Source: Dickeya undicola (GTDB taxonomy: Bacteria; Pseudomonadota; Gammaproteobacteria; Enterobacterales; Enterobacteriaceae). From it: a stretch of DNA of 47,963 bases. This document shows positions 44,265 through 47,963 of the stretch, one piece after another. The stretch is taken from contig NZ_JSYG01000039.1 in assembly GCF_000784735.1 (NCBI RefSeq), forward strand, positions 1-47,963. The letters are read 5' to 3'. How positions within the stretch are numbered: position 1 is the first letter of the stretch; each line of letters starts with the position of its first letter. The position numbers were made by a program, and so were the translations under genes. A model generated the notes under the pieces. It made no database searches. It was not told the origin of the DNA and saw nothing but the letters and a program-made list of their open reading frames with translations.

Positions 44265-45800
44265 TCATAGGGCGGTGTTACGCGGTGGGCAACGGTCAAT
44301 CAGTTCGACGCTGCCATCCTCATTTATCTGCTCCAGCGTTACCTCGAATCCCCATAACCGGTACACATGCTTCATCACCTCATGACTACTTTTGTCCAGC
44401 GGTGCGCGATTTTGCGGCACGTAGCGCAACGTCAGCGAGCGGTTGCCGCGTAAATCCACATTCCAGACCTGAATGTTAGGTTCGATGTTGCTCAGGTTGT
44501 ACTGGGAAGAGAGTTCCTGACGGATCTTGCGGTAGCCTTTTTCATCATGGATGGCGGCAATCTCCAGATAATTATTGTGGTCATCATCCAGAACGGTAAA
44601 CAGGCGGAAATCGCGCATTACCTTAGGCGACAGGAACTGGCTGATGAAACTCTCATCCTTAAAGTTCTGCATCGCGAAGTGCAACGTATCCAGCCAGTCT
44701 TTGCCCGCAATGTCCGGGAACCAGTAGCGGTCTTCTTCCGTTGGCTCCTGACAGATACGCTTGATGTCCTGAAACATGGCGAAGCCGAGTGCATAGGGGT
44801 TGATGCCATTATAGTAAGGGCTGTTGTACGGTGGCTGAAAGACCACGTTGGTATGGCTGTGAAGAAACTCCAGCATAAAGCGGTCGGACAGTTTTCCCTC
44901 GTCATAGAGGTGATTGAGGATACTGTAGTGCCAGAACGTGGCCCAGCCTTCATTCATTACCTGCGTCTGTTTTTGCGGGTAAAAATACTGGCTGATTTTA
45001 CGCACGATACGCAGGATTTCACGCTGCCAGGGTTCCAGCAGCGGGGCATTTTTCTCCATGAAATAGAGCAAGTTTTCTTGTGGCTCATTCGGGAAACGGC
45101 GGGCTTTTTCCGGTGATGTTCCTTGCTCGCGGCGGGGAAGCGTGCGCCAGAGTTCGTTTACCTGGCTCTGCAGATAGGCTTCACGGCTTTTTTGACGCAG
45201 TTTTTCCTCTTCCAGCGAGATTTTTTGCGGTCGTTTGTAGCGATCCACGCCGTAATTCATCAATGCGTGGCAGGAGTCGAGCAATTTTTCCACCTCGTCA
45301 ACGCCGTGGCGTTCTTCGCATTGGGCGATGTATTGACGGGCAAACAGCAGATAATCGACGATTGAACTGGCGTCGGTCCAACTACGAAACAGGTAGTTAC
45401 CCTTGAAAAACGAGTTGTGACCATAACAGGCGTGAGCCATCACCAGTGCCTGCATCGGCATGGTGTTCTCTTCCATCAGGTAGGCAATGCAGGGATTGGA
45501 ATTGATAACGATTTCGTAAGCCAGCCCCTGTTGACCGTGCTTGTAGCGTTGCTCGGTTTCGATGAATTTTTTGCCGAATGACCAGTGGGCATAGTTGATG
45601 GGCATCCCGATGCTGGAATAGGCGTCCATCATCTGCTCGGAGGTGATCACCTCGATTTGGTGGGGATAGGTATCCAGACGGTAGAGTTTGGCTACCCGGT
45701 CAATTTCATCCAGATAGACCTGCAGCAAATCGAATGTCCAGTCAGGTCCGTCACTCAGACGTTGTGGGTTCGTTACCCGCTCATCAGTCGATATAACCAT
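44265..45800 (-). CDS. ycgB: SpoVR family protein YcgB
   Basis: A 511-residue protein from ATG 45800, chosen because GAGGGG lies 7 nt upstream; five in-frame codons before it begin the alternative. It has SpoVR hallmarks: SDGPDWTFDLLQVYLDEIDRVAKLY, VMAHACYGHNSFFKGNYLF, NEGWATFWHY and HSHTNVVFQPPY. E. coli ycgB is in the RpoS regulon and is functionally tied to the YeaGH kinase system; the biochemical role is unknown. It is divergent from dadA. Confidence 0.93.
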   Translation of the reverse strand: MVISTDERVTNPQRLSDGPDWTFDLLQVYLDEIDRVAKLYRLDTYPHQIEVITSEQMMDAYSSIGMPINYAHWSFGKKFIETEQRYKHGQQGLAYEIVINSNPCIAYLMEENTMPMQALVMAHACYGHNSFFKGNYLFRSWTDASSIVDYLLFARQYIAQCEERHGVDEVEKLLDSCHALMNYGVDRYKRPQKISLEEEKLRQKSREAYLQSQVNELWRTLPRREQGTSPEKARRFPNEPQENLLYFMEKNAPLLEPWQREILRIVRKISQYFYPQKQTQVMNEGWATFWHYSILNHLYDEGKLSDRFMLEFLHSHTNVVFQPPYNSPYYNGINPYALGFAMFQDIKRICQEPTEEDRYWFPDIAGKDWLDTLHFAMQNFKDESFISQFLSPKVMRDFRLFTVLDDDHNNYLEIAAIHDEKGYRKIRQELSSQYNLSNIEPNIQVWNVDLRGNRSLTLRYVPQNRAPLDKSSHEVMKHVYRLWGFEVTLEQINEDGSVELIDRCPPRNTAL

Positions 45801-46107
45801 CAGCGCACCCCTCACAATAACAGCCGCCGCCTCATTGCGTCGGCCTATTTAATCGTAGCTTACTTTGAGAAAAGTGGTGTGAAATCGGTAGCTTGGATGA
45901 AGCCTTCGCGCGCTATGCCTGATCGGCTGCACGTTGCCTGCCTTTATCCTACGTTGCCGTGTTCACTCTCTCATAATAAATAAAAGCTATATCTGCAACA
46001 GATGACAATTAATAGCCAAATGCTAAAGTAGACGTTTATTTTGGTGTTTACGGCGTTATGCAGCATATTCCGCGGGACTGGCGAAGGTAGTAGGGAGAAC
46101 AGTAATA
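45801..46107. other. Divergent intergenic region ycgB/dadA
   Basis: 307 nt, holding both promoters. I see no ORF of note. The dadA ribosome binding site (GTAGGGAGAACAG) is close to 46108. A Lrp-responsive dadA promoter is expected from E. coli, but no site was assigned by eye. Confidence 0.55.
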
Positions 46108-47358
46108 ATGAAGGTGGTTGTTTTAGGGAGTGGTGTTATCGGCGTCAGCACAGCCTGGTATCTGGCGCAATCAGGGCATGATGTCACCGTTATTGACCGG
46201 CAGGCTGAACCGGCGTTGGAAACCAGCGCCGCCAACGCGGGTCAGATTTCTCCAGGCTATTCTGCCCCCTGGGCTGCACCGGGCATTCCGCTCAAAGCGG
46301 TTAAGTGGTTGTTTCAGCGGCACGCACCACTGGCGATTCGCCCGGACTTTACCGCCACGCAACTCCGTTGGATGTGGCAGATGCTGCTGAATTGCGACAG
46401 CGCACATTATCGTGTCAATAAAGCCCGTATGGTCAGATTGGCTGAATATAGCCGTGATTGTCTGCAGGCGTTGCGCACCAAGACCGGTATTGCCTATGAA
46501 GGGCGTCAGGGCGGCACGTTACAACTGTTTCGTACCCCGCAGCAGTATGAAAACGCTTACCGTGATATCGCCGTACTGAAAGACGCTGGCGTACCTTATG
46601 AACTGCTGGACGCTGACCAACTGGCCACGGTTGAACCGGCGCTGGCTGGTGTGCGTCATAAACTGTCCGGTGGGTTGCGCCTGCCGCACGATGAAACCGG
46701 TGATTGCCAGCTGTTTACCCAGCAATTGGCGACAATGGCGGCACAGGCCGGTGTCAGGTTCCGTTTCGACAGCATCGTGCAACATCTTGATGTAGAGGGG
46801 CAGCGAGTCAGCGCGGTGTATTGCAACGGCGAAAAGATCACCGCTGACGCGTATGTCATGGCGTGTGGTTCTTATTCCCGTGGCCTATTGGAAAAATGGT
46901 TCGACATTCCTGTCTATCCGTTGAAGGGCTATTCGTTGACCATTCCGCTATCCAGCGAGGAAGGGGCACCGATTTCCACCGTACTGGATGAAACCTATAA
47001 AATCGCTATTACCCGCTTTGACCAGCGTATCCGCGTTGGCGGTATGGCGGAAATCGCTGGTTTTGATCTTTCTCTGAATCAGAAACGCCGTGAAACGTTG
47101 GAGATGGTGGTGCGTGATCTGTACCCAGACTGTGGGCCGATAGAACAGGCGACATTCTGGACCGGATTACGACCGATGACGCCAGATGGCACACCGTTGG
47201 TCGGGCGTTCGCCATTACAAAATCTCTATCTAAACACCGGGCACGGTACATTGGGCTGGACGATGGGATGCGGTTCCGGCCAATTGCTGGCTGATATCAT
47301 TTCCGGTAATACGCCAGCAATCGAATACGATGATCTTTCCTTCTCCCGTTATGCCTAA
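46108..47358 (+). CDS. dadA: D-amino acid dehydrogenase small subunit DadA
   Basis: A 416-residue FAD flavoprotein. The N-terminal dinucleotide motif is [20 protein letters not shown] (3-22) followed by the acidic VIDRQ; the C-terminus has the conserved [15 protein letters not shown] and [19 protein letters not shown]. It oxidises D-alanine to pyruvate at the inner membrane and feeds electrons to the respiratory chain. In E. coli dadX (alanine racemase) follows directly; here a terminator and 547 nt of non-coding DNA follow instead. Confidence 0.95.
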   Translation: MKVVVLGSGVIGVSTAWYLAQSGHDVTVIDRQAEPALETSAANAGQISPGYSAPWAAPGIPLKAVKWLFQRHAPLAIRPDFTATQLRWMWQMLLNCDSAHYRVNKARMVRLAEYSRDCLQALRTKTGIAYEGRQGGTLQLFRTPQQYENAYRDIAVLKDAGVPYELLDADQLATVEPALAGVRHKLSGGLRLPHDETGDCQLFTQQLATMAAQAGVRFRFDSIVQHLDVEGQRVSAVYCNGEKITADAYVMACGSYSRGLLEKWFDIPVYPLKGYSLTIPLSSEEGAPISTVLDETYKIAITRFDQRIRVGGMAEIAGFDLSLNQKRRETLEMVVRDLYPDCGPIEQATFWTGLRPMTPDGTPLVGRSPLQNLYLNTGHGTLGWTMGCGSGQLLADIISGNTPAIEYDDLSFSRYA

Positions 47359-47377
47359 CCTGTGATTTCCATCGCTA

Positions 47378-47408
47378 GCAAACCGTCCCATTGGGGCGGT
47401 TTGCTTTA
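47378..47408 (+). terminator. Terminator after dadA
   Basis: GCAAACCGTCCC and GGGGCGGTTTGC arms (12 bp with one G-U) followed by TTTAT. It closes dadA as a single-gene unit. Confidence 0.88.
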
Positions 47409-47951
47409 TCTGTAAACCCTGTTAAAAAGCCGTGAAACATAATGAGGGTAAACAACACGCCTCTGTTATCCGGTTGTCATCTGGATTTTCGTCTGGTTTT
47501 CACTCGCTTACTTTTTCATGAATAAATAAGCGGTCAGTTGATTCCTGAAGACAGGAAAAAGAGGCTGATGTGTCAAAAAAATTATTAATATCAGTCTGTT
47601 GAATTATTCTCTTTCTATGTGTTAATTGAATTTTTTTGTAAATTTTTGTATTGTTTTTGAAAAGATGACGAATTAATATGACGCCGATTATTACTGCATG
47701 GATGTGGTTTGCGTAACAGGGCGTTGGCGGTTCCTGCTGTCATTCCTTCTTGCTTCTTACATCCTGCTTTTCCTCGCCGTCGCCCCGACGGAAATACACA
47801 GCAGCCGATATCGCGGCAGCGTTTTGGCATAAAACAAAAAACGATACAGATCTGTTCAGCTGCTATTCGCGCCATGCGAACTGAATGGGCTACGCATTTG
47901 TACCGTTAGGTTACGGGTTTGCCTTGTGCATTATTATTTAGGAGTTCAGGG
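47409..47951. other. AT-rich intergenic region before the last partial gene
   Basis: About 540 nt without a convincing gene. 47570-47690 is strongly AT-rich with T tracts. No dadX-like sequence is visible. TAGGAG at 47939-47944 is the ribosome binding site of the next gene. Confidence 0.6.
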
Positions 47952-47963
47952 ATGAAAGCGGTG
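47952..47963 (+). CDS. Start of a gene cut by the window end
   Basis: ATG AAA GCG GTG (MKAV), 7 nt after TAGGAG. Four residues are too few to name it. Alanine racemase DadX normally starts differently. Confidence 0.5.

Noticed and set aside
47709-47909. A 66-codon ORF before the last gene
   Set aside because: No ribosome binding site, odd composition, and no recognisable family; likely chance.
1-47963. CRISPR arrays, prophage, insertion sequences, tRNA or rRNA genes
   Set aside because: No regularly spaced repeats, transposase, integrase or phage structural genes, and no tRNA- or rRNA-like sequence was recognised.

Overview
The window looks like chromosome of a soft-rot enterobacterium of the genus Dickeya or a very close relative (Pectobacteriaceae). 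The evidence is a complete pectin-oligomer uptake and catabolism cluster (kdgF, kduI, kduD, pelW, togMNAB, kdgM, paeX) set among typical enterobacterial housekeeping genes, plus several ERIC repeats. There is no phage, plasmid, rRNA, tRNA or CRISPR array. All identifications come from reading the translated sequence and from remembered family features; no search was run.

Layout. (1) 1-5.0 kb: ygbA with an NsrR-type operator, yddG, nadE, osmE, tcyP and ydjM with a LexA box. (2) 5.1-15.9 kb: the pectin block. PaeX removes acetyl groups from pectin. KdgM lets oligogalacturonides through the outer membrane. TogB captures them and TogMNA imports them. PelW cleaves them in the cytoplasm. KdgF, KduI and KduD carry the unsaturated product to 2-keto-3-deoxygluconate. 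Two convincing KdgR-type operators lie at the kdgF/kduI divergent promoter and in front of pelW. (3) 16.1-17.6 kb: yniB and yniA. (4) 17.6-18.75 kb: a gene-poor junction with an interrupted ORF and a full-length ERIC. (5) 18.75-37.7 kb: yobF-cspC, rlmA, mntP with a yybP-ykoY manganese riboswitch, yobD, manXYZ, yoaE with an unusual leader, sdaA, nudL, pabB, yoaH, yoaB, yoaA, tsaB, yeaY, fadD and rnd. (6) 37.8-47.4 kb: minCDE, ycgL, ycgM, ycgN, dsbB, a decayed nhaB remnant, fadR, ycgB and dadA. The window ends 12 bases into another gene.

The most notable points are: a degenerate nhaB fragment between dsbB and fadR; a yoaE leader with two small ORFs and a stem that would hide a ribosome binding site; an ERIC element inside the kduI-kduD operon; an ERIC carrying a 73-nt insert made of four back-to-back hairpins; and the position of the pectin block, which sits where E. 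coli carries yniC. I did not find a wholly new multigene system. The coding content is mostly recognisable, and the unexplained signals are in leaders, intergenic repeats and decaying genes.
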